Source: Phycisphaerales bacterium UBA3190
Lineage (GTDB): Bacteria; Planctomycetota; Phycisphaerae; Phycisphaerales; UBA1924
NCBI GenBank assembly: GCA_002364005.1
Contig: DEXG01000028.1
Span: forward strand, 1-9,888
DNA length: 9,888 bases
Reading direction: 5' to 3'
The position numbers and the translations under genes were made by a program. Shown piece by piece: positions 1-6,635 of the stretch (within the stretch, counting starts at the first letter, position 1; each line of letters starts with the position of its first letter). The notes beneath the pieces were generated by a model. The model saw only the letters and a program-made list of their open reading frames with translations, ran no database searches and had not been told where the DNA came from.

Positions 1-609
1 CGCATTAACCCCATCCGCAACCCACCCAAACCCATCCTCCCGCAGCGCACGCTGAACCGCGCCCACAAGCGCATCACGCCGCGTTGCCTCAATCTCTTCA
101 CGCGGATCAGGAATCCCATCAAGAATGTCAGCCAACATCGCACGCATCTCTTCGGGCTGACCTTTCAACGCCTCATCCGCGATCGATCCAGGCTCAATCT
201 TCTTGGCAACACGCTGATCCAACGGCGGATAATCCCAGATCCCGCCATTCGCTCGAACATCCTCACCATCCCGAATCCTGATCGTGAAAGATTCTTCAAC
301 CCCGACTCGGACAAGCCTCCGGCTCGATGATGTCATCCAGTGACGACCAACGAGCGGTGCATACCAGAGCTCATCCGTCTCAATCTCAACAACCGCCATC
401 GGATAGCGTGAGTCGCGCATACCCGGATACGCATCATCCAAAGAATGCGTCAGGTACGCCTCAAGTTTGTCGGCTGCATCCACACGGAACCAATACACCC
501 GTGAATGCATCGTTTGCACACCTTGCCAGGCAAGGATCAGAAACGGTACTGACACGACCAACACCGTGATCAGTGCATACAAAACAAGAATGCGGCATCC
601 AAATCGCAT
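1..609 (-). CDS. Membrane-anchored protein of unknown function (3' end outside window)
   Basis: The minus strand is open from an ATG at 609 to the window edge, giving 203 residues with no stop. Residues about 6-28 (RILVLYALITVLVVSVPFLI onward) form one hydrophobic segment, so the protein is probably a single-pass inner-membrane protein or carries an uncleaved signal anchor. The rest is soluble and mixed alpha/beta, with an acidic helical stretch around residues 150-190 (EEMRAMLADILDG, then REEIEATRRDALVGAVQRAL). I recognise no family. No Shine-Dalgarno is visible; a TAGTAT hexamer lies six bases before the ATG, which would fit leaderless transcription. Opposite-strand and other-frame ORFs here have shadow-like composition. 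The reading frame is supported by normal amino-acid content and good codon use; the function is unknown. Confidence 0.72.
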   Translation of the reverse strand, partial: MRFGCRILVLYALITVLVVSVPFLILAWQGVQTMHSRVYWFRVDAADKLEAYLTHSLDDAYPGMRDSRYPMAVVEIETDELWYAPLVGRHWMTSSSRRLVRVGVEESFTIRIRDGEDVRANGGIWDYPPLDQRVAKKIEPGSIADEALKGQPEEMRAMLADILDGIPDPREEIEATRRDALVGAVQRALREDGFGWVADGVNA

Positions 610-921
610 GTGCGCATACTAATCGTCCCACGCCGCCAACACACCCTTCTTTTCTCCCCATCGTACTTTTCCCTACACGCCAAGTGCCCTGCAGCTGACG
701 AAGTCCCCTGCATGTCCTTGAAGCAACCCAAACATATATCAGCCCAAGACACCACCCGCATGTCGTAGGTCCGCCTGGGCGGGCCACCCATCCCCCTCTT
801 CGAGCCCTTCGCCCCCTTCGCGTTCAAAAAAATCACGCGCACTGACCACCCCCGTGCGCCATTTACGCGCACTCCACAACTTTCCCCTTGAGCCGCACAC
901 GCCGCATGCGAAAATTCCCGC
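610..921. other. Intergenic stretch, no supported gene
   Basis: Pyrimidine-rich on the plus strand, between the divergently placed membrane-protein start (609) and the plus-strand ORF start (922). ORFs across it have the Cys/Arg/Trp-rich composition of shadow frames. Apart from the repeat at about 796-834 I see no RNA gene, strong promoter or terminator. Confidence 0.5.
796..834 (-). repeat. Interspersed repeat of the 'NAKGAKG' type
   Basis: On the minus strand the block reads as a T-run followed by GAACGCGAAGGGGGCGAAGG, which translates to a FLNAKGAKGSKR-like string. Similar GAACGCGAAGGGCGCGAAG blocks are familiar as dispersed low-complexity repeats in planctomycetes and other bacteria. Only one copy is in this window, so calling it a dispersed repeat rests on recall. 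Confidence 0.35.
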
Positions 922-1698
922 ATGCAGCACAACTCAAACCGTTTCGCACAGTACGACTTCAACGCCGCATTTCCTGAAGAGCCCGCCTCTTCTTGTCCCT
1001 CCACGCGATCCGCCAAAGGCGGACGAGGGAGCTGGGCCGACGAAGTCGGCTCGGAGGGGTCTTCACAAAACTCCCCTTGCTCTGCCACCCCTGCGTACCA
1101 ATCCCCCTCTTCCCCATTGCCTACTGCCCATTGCCCATTGCCTCCTCTTTCCAACGCCCTCCTCGACGACCTCTTCAACCCCTCCATCTCCACCCTCGAC
1201 CTGTGCAACATCCACCGCCTCACGCTCCCGCAGCTCGCCGACCTGCTCGAGTCGCCCGACTTCAAGCTCGCCCAGTTATGCATGGAGCGCATCAACGCCG
1301 CACGCACCAGCTTCGTCAGGCCCGACGCCGAGTCCCTCGCCTTCGTGCGCACGCACGACCTGCTCAAGGACAAACCAACCACCCCCGCCCACGCCGAGAC
1401 TCAACGCAAAGCCGGTTCCGCTCTTCTCCCTGCCCCCGGTGGCACAGGCGTCTCGCCTGTGCAAAGCGATACAAAGGTGGCTTCCCAACAATACCCCACC
1501 TCAACCCAGGCAGCCTCCCCCGCACCAGCGGGGGAGGTGGATCGGCACAGCCGGAACGGAGGGGGCCCCTCTTCTTCTCCCGCCCGCTCTTCCCCCAATC
1601 CACCCTCTGCAACCTCCGCGTACCCTCCCGCTCCAAACCAAAAAACGCCCCGGACCCAAAGTCCGAGGCGGAAAAAGAACAAGACACAACCCGCCGAA
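922..1698 (+). CDS. Proline-rich hypothetical protein with helical core, invaded by REP-like repeats; 3' end unresolved
   Basis: An ATG at 922 opens a frame whose residues ~78-168 look like a folded helical domain (NALLDDLFNPSISTLDLC, then TLPQLADLLESPDF, then HAETQRKA). The flanks are low-complexity Pro/Ser/Ala sequence created by palindromic repeats at 995-1060, 1113-1143, 1442-1462 and 1514-1537, all read through in frame. There is no in-frame stop until 3390, but everything beyond about 1698 is antisense to a well-supported three-gene operon and its terminator, so I treat that part as shadow and cut the feature at the operon edge for convenience. The original stop codon was probably lost through repeat insertion or a frameshift. 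No Shine-Dalgarno is seen. It could be a real but decaying gene or a pseudogene; the helical core is the only part I would defend. Confidence 0.4.
995..1060. repeat. Compound REP-like palindrome
   Basis: Two hairpins in tandem: TCCGCC-AAA-GGCGGA at 1009-1023 and GCCGAC-GAA-GTCGGC at 1036-1050, flanked by CCCTCC at the left and GGAGGGG at the right that can pair around them. This nested architecture is typical of mobile REP/BIME-like elements. It lies inside the frame starting at 922. Confidence 0.6.
1113..1143. repeat. Short tandem repeat of CCCATTG units
   Basis: Units of CCCATTG(C) recur about four times with one divergent unit (CCTACTG), giving the translated string SPLPTAHCPLP. It is a slippage-prone low-complexity tract. 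Dispersed copies of such tracts occur in planctomycete and cyanobacterial genomes, as far as I recall. Confidence 0.5.
1442..1462. repeat. REP-like palindrome, 9-bp stem, TCT loop
   Basis: GCACAGGCG at 1442-1450 pairs perfectly with CGCCTGTGC at 1454-1462 around TCT. The translated form GTGVSPV is a familiar in-frame trace of this dispersed palindrome in planctomycete and verrucomicrobial proteins. Confidence 0.65.
1514..1537. repeat. REP-like palindrome, 10-bp stem
   Basis: CCTCCCCCGC (1514-1523) pairs perfectly with GCGGGGGAGG (1528-1537) around ACCA, followed by TGGATCGGCACAGCCGGAAC, which looks like the tail of a dispersed repeat. It could form a strong hairpin in RNA but has no T tract, so it is not an intrinsic terminator. 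Confidence 0.6.
1640..1670 (-). terminator. Intrinsic terminator of the metal-domain/beta-barrel operon
   Basis: Read on the minus strand: CGCCTCGGAC, loop TTTGG, GTCCGGGGCG, then six T. The stem is 10 bp with one A-C mismatch and the U-run is at 1645-1640. It lies 29 nt past the stop codon of the outer-membrane gene and is oriented to end that operon. Confidence 0.85.
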
Positions 1699-2511
1699 TC
1701 AGAACAGCACGCGCAGCCCCAAAGCCAAGCCCCAATCGAGCTCGCCCCGATGGTCGATGTCGTCAACCACCGGGATGATCGGCGAGAACTCCAGCGTGAA
1801 CCGACGCGCCTCGTAGAGCAGCCCCGGCGCAACGCGCCAGGCGATGTCGCCGTTGGTCTCGTAATCGACGAACGACTCGATCGTGAAGTACCACGAGGCC
1901 TCCGTCTCGCTGGTGTACGCCTCCGGCGCAAGCCGGTACAGATACGAAGTCTCGATCGTGAGCAGATCGGCGTCGCCGGTGCCCGCGGTGATGGGGCTGG
2001 CAAGCCCATCGGTGCTGAGCTGATAAGTCAACGCCGCGTTGAGCCCGTGCCGACCATCGACCCGGGTAAAGATCAGCCCAACCATCGGGTCCCAGCCATC
2101 GCTGGACAGCCCATCAGTCCCCGTCGGCATCCGAACGCCGGCGACCAGCGCCAACCGATTGGTATCAACCGGCGCCGGGTCGTGCTGCCAGAAACGCCAC
2201 TTGAGCGCCAGCGTCACATCGCCCAGCCCGTCCTGATCAGCCAAACCGGTACCCCGATCTCGCACAACAGTCGGCACATTGAGCGTCAGGGCCATGTCCT
2301 TGCTCAGCCCATACACCATTCGGCTATCGATCGTGAACTGATCGATCGACTCGCTGCCCAGCTCGTACCGCTCGAACCGCACCTGCTCACGCCAGGTCAC
2401 CCGCCCCTTGGCCGGCTGCGTCGCCGCCAAAGACAGAGCCGACTCCTGCGCAAACCCGATCGACGAGCACAGACCGATGGCGCCCATGATGAGTGTGTTT
2501 TGAACCTGCAT
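1699..2511 (-). CDS. Outer-membrane beta-barrel protein, MetA-pathway/transporter-like
   Basis: The product is about 270 residues. A signal peptide is visible (residues ~1-22, ending near IGFAQ), followed by alternating amphipathic strands and a C-terminal phenylalanine (GLRVLF), as in outer-membrane barrels. Blocks such as LTLNVPTVVRD, DGLGDVTLALKWRF, ALVAGVRMPTG and LEFSPIIPVVDD resemble the 'putative MetA-pathway of phenol degradation' barrel family (PF13557), by recall only. I chose the ATG at 2511 because GAGG lies six bases before it. A GTG at 2523 would overlap the upstream TGA by 4 nt and is the alternative. It is the last gene of the operon. Because its neighbours have a CxxC metal domain and a Cys-rich secreted protein, a role in periplasmic/outer-membrane metal handling is an inference, not shown. 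Confidence 0.82.
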   Translation of the reverse strand: MQVQNTLIMGAIGLCSSIGFAQESALSLAATQPAKGRVTWREQVRFERYELGSESIDQFTIDSRMVYGLSKDMALTLNVPTVVRDRGTGLADQDGLGDVTLALKWRFWQHDPAPVDTNRLALVAGVRMPTGTDGLSSDGWDPMVGLIFTRVDGRHGLNAALTYQLSTDGLASPITAGTGDADLLTIETSYLYRLAPEAYTSETEASWYFTIESFVDYETNGDIAWRVAPGLLYEARRFTLEFSPIIPVVDDIDHRGELDWGLALGLRVLF

Positions 2512-2519
2512 GACCGACC

Positions 2520-2882
2520 TCACTTCTCGAACGCGATCGAACGGAAAGTAAACCCGCCATCATCGATCGCCGAACGAAGCTCGGCCGCGCTGACCGCGAC
2601 TCCCGGGTCCAGATCGACATGCACAATCCCGGTCGACAGATCAACCCTCGAATCGGTGACCGCATCGATATTCCCCATCAGGATCGAGATGCTCTCGGCA
2701 CACATCGGGCACCCAAGCCCATCGACCCGCAGCGTCGCCCCCTTGGCATGCACAGGGGCATCAGAAACCACCACCGCGCCACCATCACCCGGCGCCTGGG
2801 CCCTCGTCTGGGTTGAGCCGCAGCCAACAAGCAGCAGCGGGACGATCGCGATCGACAGCATTGAAAAACGATTGAATGACAT
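2520..2882 (-). CDS. Lipoprotein with heavy-metal-associated (HMA, MerP-like) domain
   Basis: The product is 120 residues from the ATG at 2882, chosen because AAGGA sits about seven bases upstream; an ATG at 2900 in the same frame is less likely. The N-terminus is a lipoprotein signal, MSFNRFSMLSIAIVPLLLVG followed by Cys21, matching the lipobox LVGC. After a short linker, residues ~48-118 form a ferredoxin-like HMA domain with the metal-binding loop GLGCPMCAES (Cys58 and Cys61), then VTDSRVDLSTGIVHVDLDPG and a final helix and strand. Such domains bind Cu(I), Hg(II) or Zn(II) through the two cysteines. Here the domain would be tethered to a membrane outside the cytoplasm. The ligand is unknown. 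It is the middle gene of the operon, with the barrel gene starting 8 nt after its stop. Confidence 0.87.
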   Translation of the reverse strand: MSFNRFSMLSIAIVPLLLVGCGSTQTRAQAPGDGGAVVVSDAPVHAKGATLRVDGLGCPMCAESISILMGNIDAVTDSRVDLSTGIVHVDLDPGVAVSAAELRSAIDDGGFTFRSIAFEK

Positions 2883-2978
2883 ATGGAAGTCCTTGCGCAT
2901 GAACAGCGCAGATCATGTGTTGAGTATGGGAAATGAAACATCAAAGAGCGTGTGCGCAGCGCGCACCGATCCCGTGTT

Positions 2979-3368
2979 TCAGTTCAGCCAGTGCCCAACG
3001 CGAGCAAGGAATCGCATCGTGTTCGTGTGCCCAGCCGCATCATCGTGCACGCCAACACACTGGCTGACATGCACCACATCGACCGAGCCGAGCCGCAACG
3101 GCGCTTGCTCGGGTGCGGGCAGCCCAAACCCGCGGCTGACAAGCGTCGCCAGATCGCGGGGCGCGTCGGGGAGCCGACTGTCATCCTGCAACGCGCCGCA
3201 ACCACACCCGCAACCGATCGTCTCACGGCCATCTTCAGCGGGCACACACAGCGGGCAGCAGGCATCCTCGGCGATCACTTCACGCTGCGGACCGGGCACC
3301 ACCGCCCCACGCAGCACAAGGGCGTGCGAGCTGAGCAACAGGATGGCCAGCATCAGGCGTGAGAACAT
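2979..3368 (-). CDS. Small secreted cysteine-rich protein
   Basis: From the ATG at 3368 the product has 129 residues; an in-frame ATG at 3383 is almost as good, while the longer frame to 3515 has shadow-like sequence before it. Residues 2-24 (FSRLMLAILLLSSHALVLRG) form a signal peptide or anchor. The mature part begins with two cysteine clusters, CCPLC and CGCGCG (about residues 38-57), then a stretch without cysteine and one further Cys. Clustered cysteines next to an HMA lipoprotein suggest metal binding outside the cytoplasm; this is inferred from composition and context and I know no family. It is the first gene of the operon, with a 96-nt gap to the HMA gene that contains a GTGCGC/GCGCAC hairpin (2952-2966). 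Confidence 0.68.
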   Translation of the reverse strand: MFSRLMLAILLLSSHALVLRGAVVPGPQREVIAEDACCPLCVPAEDGRETIGCGCGCGALQDDSRLPDAPRDLATLVSRGFGLPAPEQAPLRLGSVDVVHVSQCVGVHDDAAGHTNTMRFLARVGHWLN

Positions 3369-3396
3369 CACTACAGCATACATCGCCTGAGCGGGT

Positions 3397-3426
3397 AATT
3401 TATTCCCATTCACCCCCCGCAAACAA
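3397..3426 (-). promoter_or_regulatory. Candidate promoter of the Cys-rich/HMA/barrel operon
   Basis: On the minus strand TTGTTT (3426-3421) and TAAATT (3402-3397) are separated by 18 bases and lie just upstream of the start codons at 3383/3368. The match to -35/-10 consensus is moderate. No clear operator is seen. Confidence 0.4.
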
Positions 3427-3541
3427 GATTCCCGGCCAATCACCACCGGCTGCCCACCTTTGACGGGCCCCAGCGGACCAGCCCGCGCCGCAACCTTGTG
3501 CCGACCGGCATACACAACGCGTGAACAACCAGGCGCGTGAT

Positions 3542-5194
3542 CTACGGGTTCAGAGTCCCGTGCACCAGACCCATCGCGTTGCGAATCGCCGCCCGTTCAA
3601 AGCGCACCCCGTGAGCACGGGTCGTGCCCAGCACCTGGGCGAGCTGGGCTCGGTTCACGGGACGATGGTCACCCAGCCCGAAACGCAACACCAGCACGAT
3701 CCGGTCACGCTCGTCAAGCTTGCCCAGCACGCCTTTGATGCGCCGATCCGGGTCCAGCCATTGCTGCCAGGGCGTGATGCTCGCGGTCCAGTCGTCGATC
3801 TCGTACCCGCTCAGGATGCGTCGGCTCGCCTTGCCCTCATCCATCGGCTGCGCCACATCGGGCTGCGCCGCGACGAAACGGTTCACCGCCAGCCCGATCG
3901 GGGCCGCGATTCGACCCCCGTGCGACGGGTCGTACCGATCGATCGCGCCGGACGCGGCACTGATCCCGCCAAGCACCAGATGAGCCGCGCGCCCGGGCGT
4001 CAGCGAATCGATCACACCACCCAGACGCGACTCGATACTCGAGAGCACCTGCTCCAGACGCGAACGCAGCAGCGTGGCCTTGATCATCGTGATGTAACGC
4101 AGGTCGGTTTCGATCTCGTCCAGTTCGACGGCTTTCGGGGCGTTCTCATCAATCTGCGCGATACGCCAGCCGCAGTGCTTCTTGAGTGCATCGATCGCCA
4201 CGGTTCGCGCGTGCTCTTCATACGCCACGCTTGGCTCGTGCTGTCGCATCTGCTGGACCAGTGTCGTCAGATCACGCTCGCCCTCGATGTGCTCGATCTC
4301 CTGCACAGGCCCCGCGTCGAGGGCGCTCTGCAGCTGCTCGGGCGTAACCTCTTGTGCCGGGAGCCCCAACTCACGCAAGAGCCGAGTACGCACCTTTCGC
4401 GCGGCTCGGTTGAGCGCATTGACGCGCCGATTGTCGCGCTTGGCAACCTGGCGGGGTTCGATCCCTCGAATCGTGGCCCGCAGCACCAGCCGACCCTCGC
4501 GCTCGCGTGCGGGTGGTGGTTCGTTGAACACCGCCCGATCCCGTTGGGCATCGAGGCGCAGCAGGACCTTGCGCACGCCCTCGTGGCTATGGCCGGTGCG
4601 CTGCGCGATTCGGGCGGCACATTGCGAGCACGACCATCCCAAGCGGGCGCGGTAGGCGCGTGCCCATCGGTCGAACCGGGCGATCTCGTGCTGGGGGATG
4701 CGGTCGAACCGGGCGGCCTGCCCCAGGCGATCCTTGTTCATCGTCTCGAACCACTCGACCGTGGGACGCAGGAATACGACCTTGCGCCGCCCAGAGCCAA
4801 GGTCGATGCGACGCGCGATCAGGCCGAGTCTTCTGTAGCGTTCGATGGTCTTTCGGCTCACGCCCCAGCGTGCCGCGAGCGAGTTGATGGTTTCGTGCTC
4901 GGGCGGGATGTCGTCGGGTGTCAGGCCCGCGGCTTCAGAGATCGACTCGGCCAGGGCCGACAGGTCACCCCGCAGGGCCTCGCCCGGGATCAGGTCCGGG
5001 TTGTTGATGTCGGGCCGGTAGCCCGTGACGCGGAAGACGATCCAGTCGTGGGGGTAGAGCTGCTCGGGATCGATCTGCGGCCCAAGCTCGTCGATGTGTG
5101 CGAGGTGGCGCAGCAGCGTCGGTTTGGAGGCATAGCCGAGCTCGCGGGCGAGCTGGGCGATGCTGGGGGTCCGGGCTTTGCTGACGGCGGGCAC
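3542..5194 (-). CDS. Divergent sigma-70-like RNA polymerase sigma factor with N-terminal HTH domains
   Basis: The product is 550 residues, starting at GTG 5194. Residues ~10-35 (SIAQLARELGYASKPTLLRH) look like one helix-turn-helix, and residues ~100-147 (NSLAARWGVSRKTIERYRRL then a wing ending VVFLRPTVEWF) like a MerR-type winged helix. Residues ~417-440 (AIDRYDPSHGGRIAAPIGLA) line up with sigma region 2.3-2.4, normally AVDRFDPSRG-KFSTYA. Residues ~488-540 (KLDERDRIVLVLRFGLGD, then LAQVLGTTRAHGVRFERAAI) match region 4, although the usual VRQIE recognition-helix core is replaced by VRFER. A normal region 3 is not evident and the protein is longer than a group 2 sigma factor. It could be a sigma factor with specialised promoters or a transcription regulator derived from one. 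It starts 9 nt after mqnA, suggesting co-transcription, with no obvious mechanistic link. Confidence 0.78.
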   Translation of the reverse strand: MPAVSKARTPSIAQLARELGYASKPTLLRHLAHIDELGPQIDPEQLYPHDWIVFRVTGYRPDINNPDLIPGEALRGDLSALAESISEAAGLTPDDIPPEHETINSLAARWGVSRKTIERYRRLGLIARRIDLGSGRRKVVFLRPTVEWFETMNKDRLGQAARFDRIPQHEIARFDRWARAYRARLGWSCSQCAARIAQRTGHSHEGVRKVLLRLDAQRDRAVFNEPPPAREREGRLVLRATIRGIEPRQVAKRDNRRVNALNRAARKVRTRLLRELGLPAQEVTPEQLQSALDAGPVQEIEHIEGERDLTTLVQQMRQHEPSVAYEEHARTVAIDALKKHCGWRIAQIDENAPKAVELDEIETDLRYITMIKATLLRSRLEQVLSSIESRLGGVIDSLTPGRAAHLVLGGISAASGAIDRYDPSHGGRIAAPIGLAVNRFVAAQPDVAQPMDEGKASRRILSGYEIDDWTASITPWQQWLDPDRRIKGVLGKLDERDRIVLVLRFGLGDHRPVNRAQLAQVLGTTRAHGVRFERAAIRNAMGLVHGTLNP

Positions 5195-5203
5195 GCTCTG
5201 AGT

Positions 5204-6100
5204 TTAGTGGGCCGCGGGCGTTGGCGCAGGGGTTTCGTGCCAGACGGGCTGGCGGGCATCGATGAGGGCGTGGGCCCGCAGCTTGTCGAAGAACACGGCG
5301 ACGGCTTGGCGTGCGCGATCGTCGAGGTTGAACTTGAGCAGCTCGCCGATGTACTCGCGGGCCAGGTCGGCGGGCCAGCGGTGGGCCTTGGCCTCGCGGC
5401 TGACGAGCCAGTCGAGGCGTTGGGTGTTGCGGAGGCGCACACGCTCGAGCATGGCGCTGGCCTCATCGACCATGGGGGTGCCCAGGTCGGCGCGTCGGCA
5501 CATCCAGCAGGCGTAGACGAAGGGGAGCCCGGTCAGGGTGTGCCAGGCCTCGCCCAGGTCGATCTGGTGCGGGTAGCGGACGGCGGGTGGGGAATCGACG
5601 ACGACCTTGTCGCCGATGAGGAGGAGGGTCTCGGGCCAGGCCTCGTCGGGGTTGGTGGGGGCGTCGTCGTCGCTCATGCGTTCGCGGGCGTCGTAGGGGA
5701 CGAACTCGGCCTTGACGGTGTGCATCTCACGCAGCAGCACATCGGCGAGCATGACGGAGGTGTGGCTGTCGGTGTCGGCGTGTACGCGGGTGATCTGTTC
5801 GGGTGGGACGCTGGAGAAGAGGCGGACGGTGAGGGTTGGGCCGTCGCAGCCGATCATCCCGGCGGGGATGAGGGCGAGGTCGTTTTGGGGGTCTGCGGCA
5901 TCGACGATGGAGGCGAGCCCGATATCGGCCTGGTTGTCCACGAGCATCTGGGCGATTCGGGAGGGGATGGCCTTGGTGAGCGTGCAGCCGTTCCAGGTTT
6001 CGAGGCCTTCGATGAGGGAGATGGTGTTGAGGAACTGGACCGCGGCGATGCGTGTGGGCGATTCCGGGGTGGCTGGGCTTGATGGGGAGTTCTTGGTCAT
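5204..6100 (-). CDS. mqnA: Chorismate dehydratase, futalosine menaquinone pathway
   Basis: The product is 298 residues, close to the usual size (~270-290). MqnA converts chorismate to 3-[(1-carboxyvinyl)oxy]benzoate, the first step of the futalosine route to menaquinone, in the cytoplasm. It has the periplasmic-binding-protein-like fold of the VarI/MqnA family. The N-terminal block RIAAVQFLNTISLIEGL corresponds to the family's RIG-V-YLNT-PL-, and PSRIAQMLVDNQADIGLASI to the segment closing the first lobe; LLLIGDKVV and DLGEAWHTLTGLPFVYACW are the typical C-terminal-lobe signature. Phe replaces the more common Tyr in the 'YLN' motif. The ATG at 6100 has GAGG 12 bases upstream. No other mqn genes are in the window. 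Confidence 0.93.
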   Translation of the reverse strand: MTKNSPSSPATPESPTRIAAVQFLNTISLIEGLETWNGCTLTKAIPSRIAQMLVDNQADIGLASIVDAADPQNDLALIPAGMIGCDGPTLTVRLFSSVPPEQITRVHADTDSHTSVMLADVLLREMHTVKAEFVPYDARERMSDDDAPTNPDEAWPETLLLIGDKVVVDSPPAVRYPHQIDLGEAWHTLTGLPFVYACWMCRRADLGTPMVDEASAMLERVRLRNTQRLDWLVSREAKAHRWPADLAREYIGELLKFNLDDRARQAVAVFFDKLRAHALIDARQPVWHETPAPTPAAH

Positions 6101-6194
6101 GGTGGGCTGCCTCGGGGGGATTGGGCCGAAGAATCACGAAATTCGGCGGGTCAACCGATACATTGACTGGCACAAGGGCTGATCGTCCGTACAT
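6101..6194. other. Divergent intergenic region upstream of mqnA
   Basis: It contains an imperfect hairpin CCGAA/TTCGG (6126-6130 with 6142-6146), and an 8-nt direct repeat TACATTGA at 6159-6166 and 6190-6197. TTGACT (6163-6168) with TACATT (6190-6195) would be a plus-strand promoter but the spacer is 21 nt, too long for a normal one. A promoter for the downstream structured region probably lies here but is not resolved. Confidence 0.3.
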
Positions 6195-6474
6195 TGAAGG
6201 CAGAACGGGGCAGGAAAACCGCTCGGGACGGGTGTCAGATCGCTGGGAAGTCAGTGGTCGCTCTCTCTGAAACGGGTCTTACGGGACCCAGGCACGCACC
6301 AGGCAATCCGCTTCGTCACATCTCAGTGTGGGAGGAACAGTCTCCACCACTGGCTCGCAATCGGTGGGTCCCAAGGACAGATTTTGGGGTCCGTGCGTTG
6401 CACCACGGCCCCGGCCGAGCCAGTACGAGTTACCTACCCACCCGGCGTCGGGTTGCGCTACAGCCCGGCGTCGC
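6195..6474 (+). ncRNA. Candidate structured RNA of unknown class
   Basis: No convincing protein is encoded here, yet the plus strand is rich in hairpins and ends in a strong terminator. The hairpins are GGGTC-TTACGG-GACCC (6274-6289); CAGTG...GAG-GAACAGT-CTC...CACTG (6324-6352); an outer GGCTCG/CGAGCC pair (6352-6357 with 6416-6421) enclosing CCCAA/TTGGG. I compared it with 6S RNA, SRP RNA, RNase P RNA, tmRNA and common riboswitches and found no convincing core motif for any. It could also be a long leader whose gene was displaced by the mobile element. The 5' end is a guess. Confidence 0.42.
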
Positions 6475-6482
6475 TTTTTTTT
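6443..6482 (+). terminator. Intrinsic terminator with T8 tract, at the left edge of the mobile element
   Basis: A 10-bp stem, 6443-6452 with 6464-6473 (two G-U wobbles), encloses a loop of about 11 nt and is followed by C and eight T (6475-6482). It ends plus-strand transcription from the 6195-6474 region. The T tract directly abuts the left terminal inverted repeat. Confidence 0.85.
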
Positions 6483-6511
6483 CGGAAGGTAGTATGTACC
6501 TGACGCAAAGC
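6483..6511 (+). repeat. Left terminal inverted repeat of the transposon
   Basis: The segment pairs with 9260-9284. GTATGTACCT-ACGCAAAGC (6492-6511) differs by one base from the complement of 9260-9279; CGGAA at 6483-6487 matches the complement of 9280-9284. A 3-4 nt insertion separates the two blocks on this side. It contains an inner palindrome GGTA-GTATG-TACC. Confidence 0.85.
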
Positions 6512-6524
6512 AGCTCGGCGCATG

Positions 6525-6555
6525 AAAAAAGGCCATCCCGTTAGGGGTGGCCTTT
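6525..6555 (-). terminator. Intrinsic terminator downstream of the element's tRNA
   Basis: On the minus strand AAAGGCCACCCC-TAAC-GGGATGGCCTTT forms a 12-bp stem (one G-U pair), closing directly into TTTTTT (6530-6525). It lies about 80 nt past the tRNA 3' end and would end a transcript containing the tRNA and its antisense trailer. Because the stem is flanked by A-runs, it also gives a weak T run on the plus strand. Confidence 0.85.
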
Positions 6556-6571
6556 CGCGTCTGGCTTTCGC

Positions 6572-6589
6572 CGGGCGACTGTTACTAGC
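6572..6589 (-). repeat. Exact 18-nt inverted copy of the tRNA anticodon/variable arm
   Basis: CGGGCGACTGTTACTAGC on the plus strand is the exact reverse complement of 6670-6687, which lies within the tRNA gene. In the minus-strand transcript this trailer segment is therefore perfectly complementary to the 3' strand of the anticodon stem plus the 5' half of the variable arm. The identity stops abruptly at both ends. Confidence 0.95.
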
Positions 6590-6635
6590 ACACTTATTAT
6601 CGACTATGTCTGGGCAAAGTTCAAGAAAAAAAGGC

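Noticed and set aside
922..3390. 822-codon plus-strand ORF as one protein
   Set aside because: From about 1700 on it is antisense to three genes with signal peptides, a CxxC domain, good ribosome sites and a terminator; its composition there is Arg/Pro-rich shadow sequence.
3521..6082. 853-codon plus-strand ORF
   Set aside because: It is the antisense of mqnA and the sigma-like gene, both with clear family motifs; the long opening follows from high GC.
6195..6474. 6S RNA, SRP RNA or RNase P RNA
   Set aside because: No long rod with central bubble, no GGTCAGGTCCGGAAGGAAGC-type core, and only a loose GAGGAAC resemblance to the RNase P conserved region.
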